From positions 248,001 through 312,000 of the forward strand of contig NZ_JBITTU010000006.1 of NCBI RefSeq assembly GCF_044542075.1: a stretch of DNA of 64,000 nt, written 5' to 3'. This DNA is from Leeuwenhoekiella sp044542075. GTDB lineage: Bacteria; Bacteroidota; Bacteroidia; Flavobacteriales; Flavobacteriaceae. Every line of letters starts with the position of its first letter. Position 1 is the first letter of the stretch. A program made the translations under genes and the position numbers. Of this stretch, positions 25,029 through 33,523 are shown in pieces. The notes below the pieces were generated by a model, which did no database searches, was not told the origin of the DNA, and was given only the letters and a program-made list of their open reading frames with translations.

Positions 25029-26738
25029 TTACAGTTTCCCTGCTTCTATTTTTTTATGTGCATAGTCAACTGCTCGCGCCGTTAATGCCATATAGGTGAT
25101 ACTAGGATTTTGAGTTCCACTGCTGGTCATGCAAGCACCATCGGTTACAAATACGTTAGGCACAGCGTGAATTTGATTCCATTTGTTAAGTACACTAGTT
25201 TTAGGATCATTACCCATACGAGCCGTTCCCATCTCGTGAATACAAGCTCCGGGAGCCGTTACATTATTGTAATAGCTAATATCTTTACAACCTGCCGCTT
25301 CAAGCATTTCTACAGCGCATTTAACGCCATCCTCTCGCAATTTCATTTCATTGTCACGCAATTTTGCATCAAAAGTTATTATCGGGAGGCCGTGTTGATC
25401 TTTTTTATCGTGATTTAAAAACATACGATTCTCGTGGTAGGGTAGCATCTCGGCAAAACAAGCTACATTTATCTTATAAGGCCCCGGTTTAAAGATTTCA
25501 GCTTTTAGCGCTTCTCCTATTTGTTCTGGTGCAACGTCAGTTTGTCTGGCAACCTGACCCTGATAACCAAACCCTCGTAAATATTCTTTTTGTTCTGTTT
25601 CTTTATCAATATTCCTAAATCGAGGAATATAGAATCCGTTAGGTTTACGGCCTTGATAATAGGTGTCTTCAAAACCTTCAAAGGTAGCGCTGGCTCCCAT
25701 ACCGTAATGATGATCCATAAGATTATGACCCAATTCACCACTATCGTTGCCTAATCCGTTAGGAAAACGCTCAGAACGGCTGTTTAATAATAAAGCCGTA
25801 GTGCCAATAGTACTCGCGTTACAAAATATAATTTTTGCGTTGTATATAATTTCTTCACCTGTATTTGCATCAATTACACGTACGCCGGTTGCACGCTCTG
25901 TATTGGAATCATAAATAACTTCTGCAGCAATACTATCTGGACGTATGGTAAGATTTCCGGTCTCTTTAGCTACGGGTAATGTTGCTGACTGACTACTAAA
26001 ATAAGCTCCAAACGGACAACCTCGCCAGCAACGATTGCGCGTTTGACATTGTCCTCGTGTTCCTAAATGTATTTCGGGATTGTATTCAGATAAATTAGCA
26101 ACACGACCCGGTGTAATAATGCGCTCAGGATATTTTTCTTTTACCTTTTCTCTAAATGATTGCTCTGCACAGTTTAACTCAAAAGGCTTTAGAAATACGC
26201 CATCAGGAACCTGCTTTAAGCCTTCGGCCTGCCCGCTTACTCCTACAAATGTTTCTACTTGAGTATACCAGGGTTCAATATCTGCATAGCGTATAGGCCA
26301 GTCTACCCCAATGCCTTCTTTAGCATTTGCTTCAAAATCTATATCACTCCAGCGGTAGCAATGACGCCCCCACATAAGTGAACGGCCACCTAAATGATGA
26401 CCGCGAATCCAGTCAAAACGTTCTATTTCATCATAAGGATAATCGCTGTCTTTATTTATAAATGGTTTATTGTCTTGATTTACCCACCAGTTTAAACGGT
26501 TTTGCTTAGTATAATGATCGTTAATCTCCTCTACAGGTACGCGCCCGTTATAAGGTAATTCCCAGTTATCTTTATGTGCGGTATCATAATCTGCTATGTG
26601 TTCTATATTGCGACCACGCTCCAGAACTAGTGTTTTGTAACCTTTTTTACACAACTCCATTGCTGCATAACCGCCGCTTATACCAGATCCTACAACGATT
26701 GCATCATAAGTTGTAGGTACGTCTTTTTGAGTACTCAT
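25029..26738 (-). CDS. GMC-family FAD oxidoreductase
   Basis: A 569-residue flavoprotein. The FAD-binding Rossmann motif GSGISGGYAAMELCKKG is at residues 17-33 and ends in the acidic LVLERG; further GMC marks are GGRSLMWGRHCYRW, HEMGTARMGND with the active-site His, and the C-terminal SSGTQNPSITYMALTARA. It has no signal peptide of its own, but the upstream gene encodes a Tat-like gluconate-2-dehydrogenase subunit 3 homologue with a four-base ATGA overlap, indicating a two-subunit periplasmic sugar or alcohol dehydrogenase exported as a complex. Electron acceptor and substrate are unknown. Confidence 0.92.
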   Translation of the reverse strand: MSTQKDVPTTYDAIVVGSGISGGYAAMELCKKGYKTLVLERGRNIEHIADYDTAHKDNWELPYNGRVPVEEINDHYTKQNRLNWWVNQDNKPFINKDSDYPYDEIERFDWIRGHHLGGRSLMWGRHCYRWSDIDFEANAKEGIGVDWPIRYADIEPWYTQVETFVGVSGQAEGLKQVPDGVFLKPFELNCAEQSFREKVKEKYPERIITPGRVANLSEYNPEIHLGTRGQCQTRNRCWRGCPFGAYFSSQSATLPVAKETGNLTIRPDSIAAEVIYDSNTERATGVRVIDANTGEEIIYNAKIIFCNASTIGTTALLLNSRSERFPNGLGNDSGELGHNLMDHHYGMGASATFEGFEDTYYQGRKPNGFYIPRFRNIDKETEQKEYLRGFGYQGQVARQTDVAPEQIGEALKAEIFKPGPYKINVACFAEMLPYHENRMFLNHDKKDQHGLPIITFDAKLRDNEMKLREDGVKCAVEMLEAAGCKDISYYNNVTAPGACIHEMGTARMGNDPKTSVLNKWNQIHAVPNVFVTDGACMTSSGTQNPSITYMALTARAVDYAHKKIEAGKL

Positions 26739-27307
26739 ATTGCCCAGGCTTTTCCGTTAAGTTCTTCTAAGGATACACACGGCAAATAAGGACCAGGAAC
26801 CGGAAGATAATTTAAATTATTTTTAGCTATTTTTTCTGTGTTTAAATAGTAGTTAATTGATTGATTTTTAATATTATAAAATGACTCACGTGCAGTTTTA
26901 GTTAAAGTGTTTTTTTCTGAAAGTAAAGCGGTAACAATTAACTTTTGATCCTCAGGTTTTAAATCAATAAAATTTGAATCCTTTGCTGAATTTAAATAGG
27001 ATTTTAAATCTGAAAATTGTGAATTAAATACATCTTGTTGCTTAGAATCATAAACTCCTGCAATCATATGGTCTATCATAGTATCTACCCCTACTGTAGA
27101 TGCAGCCGGACTAACTTCACTTTCGGGAATAATAATATCTACCAGAACAGATACTATTGCAAAATCTTCTTCAGAGAAAAATTCAAGATTCGCATATTTT
27201 GGCTTTGTTTCTGTCTTACAACCTACTAGAAGATTGCTTACTAAAGGTGTAACAAAAAAGGCCCCTGTGCCCAAAGCCATTAATTTAATTGTATTCCTAC
27301 GTTTCAT
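26735..27307 (-). CDS. gluconate 2-dehydrogenase subunit 3 family protein
   Basis: A 190-residue protein. Its N-terminus has a twin arginine in MKRRNTIKLMAL, a hydrophobic stretch and a cysteine in NLLVGC, so it is likely exported by Tat and possibly lipid-anchored. The body (YANLEFFSEEDFAIVSVLVD through ESEVSPAASTVGV) matches the small subunit of gluconate 2-dehydrogenase, a helical domain that assists the GMC subunit. It overlaps the GMC gene by four bases and precedes it in transcription, a standard subunit order. Confidence 0.88.
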   Translation of the reverse strand: MKRRNTIKLMALGTGAFFVTPLVSNLLVGCKTETKPKYANLEFFSEEDFAIVSVLVDIIIPESEVSPAASTVGVDTMIDHMIAGVYDSKQQDVFNSQFSDLKSYLNSAKDSNFIDLKPEDQKLIVTALLSEKNTLTKTARESFYNIKNQSINYYLNTEKIAKNNLNYLPVPGPYLPCVSLEELNGKAWAI

Positions 27308-27386
27308 AATTTACTTAAGATTCTAAACAGATTAAAAAGTACAAATATTAATTGAAAACCAATGAATAGGTGAAAATTAAAAATGG

Positions 27387-28646
27387 TTAATCTACTAAAC
27401 CACCTTCTAGAACTTTAATTGCTCCTAATGCTGCTCGTTCTCCACTTATCATGGCAGCATTAAGCGAACCATTAAGCTGCTGATCTCCGGCTAAAAATAT
27501 ACTACTACTTAATCTGGTTTCAGTAGGTGCCATACTATAGCGCAAGTTAGATAGTTTAGGTAAGGCCTTAGTAATGCGGTAACGTTTTAAAAATCTACAA
27601 TTCTCTATTTTGGCTTGTTGACTAAGCTCTTTTTTTATAGCATTTACGAGCTCTTGTTCAGAAAGTTGATGCTCTTTAACCACCGATACCGAAAGTAAAG
27701 TCTTTGTCCCTTTAGATTGTGTTGCTATTGCCGTAGGATAGAAAATATTATTAATCAAACCATTTTCTTCTTGAAATAAACCAATTATAGGTTTTTCTAA
27801 AACCATTGTATCTACTTCAAAATATAAATTATCTACTCCTTTCCATTCAATTTGTTGGTTACTCAAATTGGCAATGAGAGGGCTTGCCTCGGTCGCAATA
27901 ATAGTGCTGTCTGAATTATGGATACTACCGTCTTCAAAAATTATAGACTCATTAGTTATTTGTTTAACCTTTGTATTAAATTTAAAAGTTGTGTTCTTTA
28001 AGTTTGATTTTAATTGCTCTGAAATCGCTCCTATGCCCGCTTTAGGAATCACAGCAAGACCTTCTCCAAACATTTTATAAACAAACTCAAACATGCGGCT
28101 TGAGGTCTGTAAATTTATTTCTAAGAAAATACCACTAAAAAAAGGCTTAAAAAATATATTTATAATTCGATTAGAAAATCCAAAATTTTGCAGATAATCA
28201 AGTGTGGTTTGTTCTTCTGTATTAAAAATCTCCTCTAGACTTTTAGAAGCAAGGTCATTATTGAGTTTTAAAATTTTTATTTTGTCACGTATACTTCCCG
28301 CCGAAGCTAAAACCGTAGGTATCGCAAGACTTAAAGCGCGTAAGGGATCTCCTAAAGTTTGCGAAACACCGTTTTTGAAAATAACCGCACCTGGCAGTAA
28401 TTTCTGTAAATCGAGTTTCTCAAAATCTAAATATTCTTTGGCTTTAGGATAGGCTTCTAGCATAACCTGAAAACCGTGATCTAATTGATATCCTTCTACA
28501 ATATCGGTTTTAACCCGACCACCTACACGGTCTGTGGCTTCAAGTATTGTAGGTGAATATCCGTGATTTTCTAGAATTTGGGCAGCAATTAAACCACTAA
28601 TTCCGGCGCCTATTATATTAAGATTAATTTGGTTTTTACTTTTCAT
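27387..28646 (-). CDS. FAD-dependent amine oxidase/phytoene-dehydrogenase-like oxidoreductase
   Basis: A 419-residue flavoprotein read from the ATG at 28644-28646; the longer TTG frame adds 12 residues without family support. The dinucleotide-binding motif IIGAGISGLIAAQILENHG and the downstream GRV motif (ATDRVGGRVKTD) place it in the amine oxidase/protoporphyrinogen oxidase/phytoene desaturase group; the C-terminal FAD contact is IFLAGDQQLNGSLNAAMISG. Homologues in flavobacteria are annotated only as NAD(P)/FAD-dependent oxidoreductases. No carotenoid or amine genes are near, so the substrate is unknown. Confidence 0.85.
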   Translation of the reverse strand: MKSKNQINLNIIGAGISGLIAAQILENHGYSPTILEATDRVGGRVKTDIVEGYQLDHGFQVMLEAYPKAKEYLDFEKLDLQKLLPGAVIFKNGVSQTLGDPLRALSLAIPTVLASAGSIRDKIKILKLNNDLASKSLEEIFNTEEQTTLDYLQNFGFSNRIINIFFKPFFSGIFLEINLQTSSRMFEFVYKMFGEGLAVIPKAGIGAISEQLKSNLKNTTFKFNTKVKQITNESIIFEDGSIHNSDSTIIATEASPLIANLSNQQIEWKGVDNLYFEVDTMVLEKPIIGLFQEENGLINNIFYPTAIATQSKGTKTLLSVSVVKEHQLSEQELVNAIKKELSQQAKIENCRFLKRYRITKALPKLSNLRYSMAPTETRLSSSIFLAGDQQLNGSLNAAMISGERAALGAIKVLEGGLVD

Positions 28647-28847
28647 AAAATGTGTGAACTCTATTTTTTTTGGGGTAAGCAACTAGTAATTACAGACCAA
28701 TTTAACAATCAAAATCCGATTTTGATATTAAAAAGTCACAGAATTAAATATCCATTCATTTATTTTGAAAGTCTTTTAACTAAAGATTAATCCTAACTTA
28801 TTGACCGTAAGAAAACATATCAATAATTTCATCAAAAATAATAACTT

Positions 28848-29195
28848 ATGGATTTACTTGCTACTATCGCACAAATTGTTATCGCAGTTTCAATTATTAT
28901 CGTTTGGGTATTTAGATGGGATAATATTGTTGAAGAGTTTAAGCAATATGGTCTATCAGACCTTACGCGCAACATTGTAGGAGCATCTAAAATCGCTTTA
29001 TCTACTTTATTAATAGCCGGTATTTGGTATGAAGATTTAGCCGGTATACCTGCTTTATTAATGGCATTTTTAATGGTATGTGCTCAATTTGCGCATATTA
29101 AAGTGAAAAATCCTTTTCATAAATACATACCATCTCTTTTTCTTCTAACTCTAAGTCTATTTGTAGCTGCAGTACACTTAAATGTAATTAACTAG
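28848..29195 (+). CDS. DoxX-like membrane protein
   Basis: A 115-residue protein with four predicted membrane helices and an FRWDNIVEEFKQYGLSDLTR loop after the first, the pattern of small DoxX-like proteins. Members of this superfamily are linked to thiol and oxidative stress or to quinone handling, but the small ones are uncharacterised. The following gene, also DoxX-like, starts with a GTG that overlaps this stop by one base (TAGTG), so they are translationally coupled and probably form a pair. Confidence 0.72.
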   Translation: MDLLATIAQIVIAVSIIIVWVFRWDNIVEEFKQYGLSDLTRNIVGASKIALSTLLIAGIWYEDLAGIPALLMAFLMVCAQFAHIKVKNPFHKYIPSLFLLTLSLFVAAVHLNVIN

Positions 29196-29539
29196 TGATC
29201 GTATATCAAAGTTTAGCACTTATTACCGGCATTAGTTTTTTGATTTATGGTATAAGCTGTTTAAGTACAGAGCAAATGAAAAAAGAATTCATTCGCTTTA
29301 AACTTGCTAAGTGGCGTACGCTCGTAGGTATTTTACAAATATTAGGTGGTTTAGGTCTTGTAATCGGGGTTTTCTTAAGCAATACGTTAGTCGTAATTAG
29401 CGCTGGCGGGCTTGCTTTATTAATGCTTATGGGTTTTGTAACTCGTTTGTATATTAAGGATAGTGTTATAGCATCATCACCCGCATTTATATTTACGGTA
29501 TTAAATGCTTTATTAGTTTATATGTACTCTACAACCTAA
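29195..29539 (+). CDS. DoxX-like membrane protein, second of pair
   Basis: A 114-residue protein with four hydrophobic helices (LALITGISFLIYGISCL, TLVGILQILGGLGLVIGVFL, VVISAGGLALLMLMGF, AFIFTVLNALLVYMY) and the FIRFKLAKWR loop at the same place as in the preceding gene, so the two look like distant paralogues. GTG start at 29195-29197 shared with the previous stop. Function unknown. Confidence 0.72.
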   Translation: MIVYQSLALITGISFLIYGISCLSTEQMKKEFIRFKLAKWRTLVGILQILGGLGLVIGVFLSNTLVVISAGGLALLMLMGFVTRLYIKDSVIASSPAFIFTVLNALLVYMYSTT

Positions 29540-29550
29540 AATACCAGTCA

Positions 29551-29913
29551 ATGAATCAAGATTTTAATATTTACGGAAGACCATTACAGGCCTGTTGTTT
29601 TAATCCTAAAACCGGTTATTTTAGAGATGGTTTCTGCAGAACTATTGAAGAAGATTATGGTACACACATTTTATGTGCAATAGTTACAGAAGAATTTCTA
29701 AGATATTCTGCATCTAAAGGAAATGATCTTATGACACCTATACCACATTGGGATTTTCCCGGTTTGAAACCCGGCGATTCCTGGTGCTTATGTATTAGCA
29801 GATGGCTTGAAGCCGAAAAGAAAGGAGTTGCTCCCAGATTAAATCTGGAAGCCTGTCACCAGGATGCTTTAAACTACACTACGCTAGCTAAATTAGAAGC
29901 GCATACTATTTGA
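29551..29913 (+). CDS. DUF2237 family protein
   Basis: A 120-residue cytoplasmic protein that matches DUF2237 throughout: CCFNPKTGYFRDGFC near the start, then YGTHILCAIVTEEFL, the GNDLMTPIP turn, PGDSWCLCISRWLEA and AP.LNLEACHQDAL. The family is widespread and strongly conserved but has no described function; its several cysteines hint at metal or redox chemistry. It lies 11 bases after the DoxX pair and convergently to the helicase gene, only six bases away. Confidence 0.9.
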   Translation: MNQDFNIYGRPLQACCFNPKTGYFRDGFCRTIEEDYGTHILCAIVTEEFLRYSASKGNDLMTPIPHWDFPGLKPGDSWCLCISRWLEAEKKGVAPRLNLEACHQDALNYTTLAKLEAHTI

Positions 29914-29919
29914 GAAAAA

Positions 29920-31266
29920 TTATTTTTTATTCCGGCGGTTGTAGTTTTTGTCACCGCGAGTTTTTGGTTTTTTATATTTCTTAGCGATTTCTCTTCGATA
30001 GCTTCCTCCCTGATTAACTTTCTTATTTTTTTCACTTTTCTCGTGAAAACTTGCGCCTCGCTCGTCATTGCGCTTTGAAGGATTATTTATTTCAACATAT
30101 TCTGGCTCCTCTTCAGGTAGTAGTCGTATTGAAGTTTCTAGATCTTCAGGCAACTCATGTTGGGTAATTTTCATTCCCATTAAAGCTTCAATCTCTTCTC
30201 GTTTTTCAAGCTCTGAAGGACTACCCATCAGAATACTTTTTCCGGTCTCTCCAGCCCTACCGGTACGACCTATACGGTGCATATAATTTTCAGGAAAACG
30301 AGGTACATCCATATTAAATACGTGGGTAACCTGATCTAAATCAAGACCACGGGCCATTACATCTGTAGTTACTAAAATTCGGTAACTTCCTGCATCAAAT
30401 TGCCCAATTGCATTTATACGGTAGTTTTGAGTTTTATTAGCGTGTATTACTCCTACTTCGCTTCCGTAGACCTCTTGTAGAACTGTGTATAGTCTATCTG
30501 CGTGCTTTTTATTAGAAACAAAGACAAGGTTTTTAGAATATTCTTGTTTGTCTTTTAAAAGCTTTATAAGCAGATTTGCCTTTGTGTAAAAGTTGGGCAA
30601 TTCATAATATCGTTGCTCAATTGACTCTAGTGGAGTACCACTTAACGCTACCTGAATACGTTCTGGAGCCGTAAAAAAGGTGTCCATTAGTTCATCAACT
30701 TCATCGGTCATCGTAGCCGAAAACATAATGTTTTGTCTGCGCGGAGGCATCAGATCAAAAATATTAACCAGTTGATATCTAAAACCAAGATCAAGCATTA
30801 CGTCTACTTCATCTATAATAAGCTGTTTAACAGATTTAAGTTCTAGATTACGACTTACAACAAGATCATACAAACGCCCTGGTGTGGCAACTACGATATC
30901 ACAACCCTGCGCCACCTCTTGCCTTTGTATATTAATATTTGCACCACCATAAATACCTAAAACTCGAATTGAGCTGTATTTACCATAGCTTTCTATCTGC
31001 TCCACAACTTGTATTACCAGTTCACGAGTGGGAACCATTATTAAGACACGCGGATTAACTTGCTTTGAAAATTTTAAACCTTCAAGTATAGGTAGCATGT
31101 AAGCAAAAGTCTTACCGGTACCTGTTTGAGCAATACCTACAACATCGCGTCCAGAGCGCACAACAGAAAAGGCTTCTTGTTGTATAGGTGTGGGTTGTGT
31201 AAAGCCAAGATCTTCTATGGCGTATCGTAACTGCTTATTTATTTTAAAATCTTCAAAAGACTGCAT
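29920..31266 (-). CDS. DEAD-box RNA helicase (RhlE-like)
   Basis: A 448-residue helicase with the full set of motifs: Q motif GFTQPTPIQQEAF, Walker A AQTGTGKT, motif Ia PTRELVIQ, motif II DEVD (in place of DEAD, in LIIDEVDVMLDLGF), motif III SAT and motif VI HRIGRTGRAG. The C-terminal tail of about 80 residues is rich in Lys, Arg, Asn and Gly, as in RhlE-type enzymes that bind structured RNA during ribosome assembly or cold growth. A TACCTTTG promoter box lies 17 bases upstream of the start. Confidence 0.93.
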   Translation of the reverse strand: MQSFEDFKINKQLRYAIEDLGFTQPTPIQQEAFSVVRSGRDVVGIAQTGTGKTFAYMLPILEGLKFSKQVNPRVLIMVPTRELVIQVVEQIESYGKYSSIRVLGIYGGANINIQRQEVAQGCDIVVATPGRLYDLVVSRNLELKSVKQLIIDEVDVMLDLGFRYQLVNIFDLMPPRRQNIMFSATMTDEVDELMDTFFTAPERIQVALSGTPLESIEQRYYELPNFYTKANLLIKLLKDKQEYSKNLVFVSNKKHADRLYTVLQEVYGSEVGVIHANKTQNYRINAIGQFDAGSYRILVTTDVMARGLDLDQVTHVFNMDVPRFPENYMHRIGRTGRAGETGKSILMGSPSELEKREEIEALMGMKITQHELPEDLETSIRLLPEEEPEYVEINNPSKRNDERGASFHEKSEKNKKVNQGGSYRREIAKKYKKPKTRGDKNYNRRNKK

Positions 31267-31282
31267 GTAAGTAATTTTGCCG

Positions 31283-31290
31283 CAAAGGTA
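31283..31290 (-). promoter_or_regulatory. TAnnTTTG promoter box of the RhlE-like helicase
   Basis: TACCTTTG on the minus strand followed by a GC-containing start region and a short leader. Perfect consensus match and the typical distance to the ATG. Confidence 0.5.
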
Positions 31291-31330
31291 CGTTTTTAAA
31301 CCTGTAGGTTTTTCCAGAATTTAAAACCCA

Positions 31331-31349
31331 TTTATCGCTAAAGCGGAAA
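31331..31349. repeat. degenerate palindrome related to the his-operon palindromes
   Basis: The stretch tttatcgctaaagcggaaa resembles the perfect 18-base palindrome at 38747 with three differences. It lies in the gap between the helicase and agmatine deiminase genes. Confidence 0.35.
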
Positions 31350-31354
31350 CTAGC

Positions 31355-32392
31355 CTAAGAAGGAATCTGTTGACTCAAACAATGTAAGGTTCCCAGTCCC
31401 CAAATAAGGTCAAGTGCACCAATGCCTATTATCTTTTTATCTGGAAAGATTTCTGCAAGCGTATTTAACGCAATTCGGTCATTAGGGTCATTAAATGTAG
31501 GGACCAAAACAGAATTGTTAAGTATCAAAAAATTAGCATAACTCGCCGGAAGCCTTAATTTCTCATAATCTATACGTTTAGGCATAGGCAATGTTATGAT
31601 TGTAGGACTGCTTCCATCCTCGAGTTTTGCAGCTTTTAAGCGTATAAGGTTTTCTTGTAGAGGCGCATAATTTTCATCAGTTAGATTTTCCTCTACAACA
31701 GCTACAATAGTTGTAGGATTTACAAATCTACAAATATCATCTACGTGGCCGTGCGTATCATCACCTGCAATACCTTTATTCAACCAGATAGTATTTGTAA
31801 TACCAAAGTAGGTGTTAAAAATAGTCTCGTAATCTTCTTTTGTAAAGTCTGCATTACGCACCTGAATTTCAGTATCTAGCAGGCATTCTTCAGTAGTTAT
31901 CAAGCTTCCCTTACCGTTAGTATCTATTGCGCCACCTTCAAGAACTACAGATTTGCCCTTATACATAACAGGTGTAAGTGATATTCCTAAAAATTCTGAA
32001 ACCCGTTTAGGAATTTGCTTATCTAGCCGGTAATTTCCATATTTTGCCCAGCCGTTAAAATTAAAATTTAAAGCTTCACGTTCTCTATTATTTTTTACTA
32101 TAATGGGACCGCTATCCCGCATCCAGCTTCGGTTTGTTTTCTGAATTATAAATGTGACCTTACTTAAATTAGCGTGAGCAGCCTCGAGAAGTTCGACAAC
32201 TTTAGCCTTAAGGTTTTCACTCTTTACAACTAAAAAAACTGTTTCAGTCTCTGCAATTTTTTTTATAAAATCTGCAAATACAAATTGAATAGTTTGATAT
32301 TTTCCGGGCCAGTCGTCACCATTACTCGGAAAACACAATAAAATTCCTTGCTGATTTTCCCATTCTGCCGGTAAACGTCTGGTATGTTTCAT
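31355..32392 (-). CDS. aguA: agmatine deiminase
   Basis: A 345-residue member of the agmatine/peptidyl-arginine deiminase family. It hydrolyses agmatine to N-carbamoylputrescine and ammonia. Active-site segments are visible: WMRDSGPIIV, VLEGGAIDTNGKGSL, the GIAGDDTHGHVDDICRFV His/Asp motif and the C-terminal nucleophile Cys in WGLGTLHCLSQQ. Cytoplasmic, no signal. The upstream gene is N-carbamoylputrescine amidohydrolase, two bases away, so the pair makes putrescine from agmatine in two steps. Confidence 0.93.
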   Translation of the reverse strand: MKHTRRLPAEWENQQGILLCFPSNGDDWPGKYQTIQFVFADFIKKIAETETVFLVVKSENLKAKVVELLEAAHANLSKVTFIIQKTNRSWMRDSGPIIVKNNREREALNFNFNGWAKYGNYRLDKQIPKRVSEFLGISLTPVMYKGKSVVLEGGAIDTNGKGSLITTEECLLDTEIQVRNADFTKEDYETIFNTYFGITNTIWLNKGIAGDDTHGHVDDICRFVNPTTIVAVVEENLTDENYAPLQENLIRLKAAKLEDGSSPTIITLPMPKRIDYEKLRLPASYANFLILNNSVLVPTFNDPNDRIALNTLAEIFPDKKIIGIGALDLIWGLGTLHCLSQQIPS

Positions 32393-32394
32393 AA

Positions 32395-33282
32395 TTAATC
32401 GAGTGCTCGCTTAGTTATATCACCATAAAAATCTATTCTTCGATCTCTAAAAAAAGGCCAGTTCTGACGTACATTTTCCTGTAAATCTAGATCAACTTCA
32501 GCCATTAAGATCTCTTCTTTATCTGCAGAAGCCTGCGCTAAAATCTCACCTTGGGGCCCACAGATAAAAGATTGCCCCCAGAATTCAATACCATTTGTGC
32601 CAGGTACATATTGTTCAAGACCTATGCGATTTGCAGCGGCTACATAAACGCCATTTGCAACGGCATGACCTTTCATAACATTCATCCAAGCGCCGTGTTG
32701 ATTAACACCATACTGCTCCTTCTCTTGTGGATGCCAACCTATAGCTGTAGGATAAAATAAAACTTCAGCTCCTTGAAGTGCAGTTAATCGGGCCGCTTCC
32801 GGATACCACTGATCCCAACATATTAAGGTACCCAGATCGGCCTTTTTAGTTTTTATAGTTTTAAAACCCAGATCTCCGGGTGTGAAATAGAATTTCTCAT
32901 AAAAATGAGGATCATCAGGAATGTGCATCTTTCGGTATAAACCTGCTTCGGTACCATCAGAATCAATTATGTAAGCGCTATTGTGATAAATGCCACTCAT
33001 TCTTTTTTCAAAAAAAGGCACAATGAGTACTACTCCCAGTTCTTTAGCAAGCGCGCTAAATGCTGTAAAGGAAATATCATAAAGAGGTTCTGCATATTTA
33101 AAATTAGCTACATCCTCATCCTGACAAAAATAATGACTGCTATACAGCTCTGGTAAGCTAATAACTTCAGCCCCTTTAGCTGCTGCATCTCGTACCCATG
33201 ATTTACACTTTTCAAGGTTATTTTCCGGAGTATTATTTAAGTTCAATTGCAATACTGCAATCGTATATTTTCTAGCTTTCAT
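32395..33282 (-). CDS. aguB: N-carbamoylputrescine amidase
   Basis: A 295-residue carbon-nitrogen hydrolase that cleaves N-carbamoylputrescine to putrescine. The Glu-Lys-Cys catalytic triad is seen in SLPELYSSHYF, YRKMHIPDDPHFYEKFYFTP and LICWDQWYPEAARL, and the long insertions match AguB rather than nitrilases. The start is the ATG at 33280-33282; the frame begins at a TTG three codons earlier. First gene of the aguB-aguA pair. No arginine decarboxylase (speA) is in the window. Confidence 0.93.
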   Translation of the reverse strand: MKARKYTIAVLQLNLNNTPENNLEKCKSWVRDAAAKGAEVISLPELYSSHYFCQDEDVANFKYAEPLYDISFTAFSALAKELGVVLIVPFFEKRMSGIYHNSAYIIDSDGTEAGLYRKMHIPDDPHFYEKFYFTPGDLGFKTIKTKKADLGTLICWDQWYPEAARLTALQGAEVLFYPTAIGWHPQEKEQYGVNQHGAWMNVMKGHAVANGVYVAAANRIGLEQYVPGTNGIEFWGQSFICGPQGEILAQASADKEEILMAEVDLDLQENVRQNWPFFRDRRIDFYGDITKRALD

Positions 33283-33523
33283 ACAAAACAAGTTTACTAA
33301 TTAATTTGATTGTCAACCCAAGTTGTAGCTTGAATTATGAGCACTCTGGTAAAAATTATTCTATTACTATTTAATTGAGGTAAAATTGCAAAATGTATAA
33401 AAAGAAACAACTGTTTTTAACTAATCTACATAACAACTAGGCGTGTCATTATTTTGAAGTGTATTTGAAAGTCAAAAAGAAGGCGGTCTGCAGAAAAATG
33501 TCGTTTTTTGCAAAAAAGTTTTT

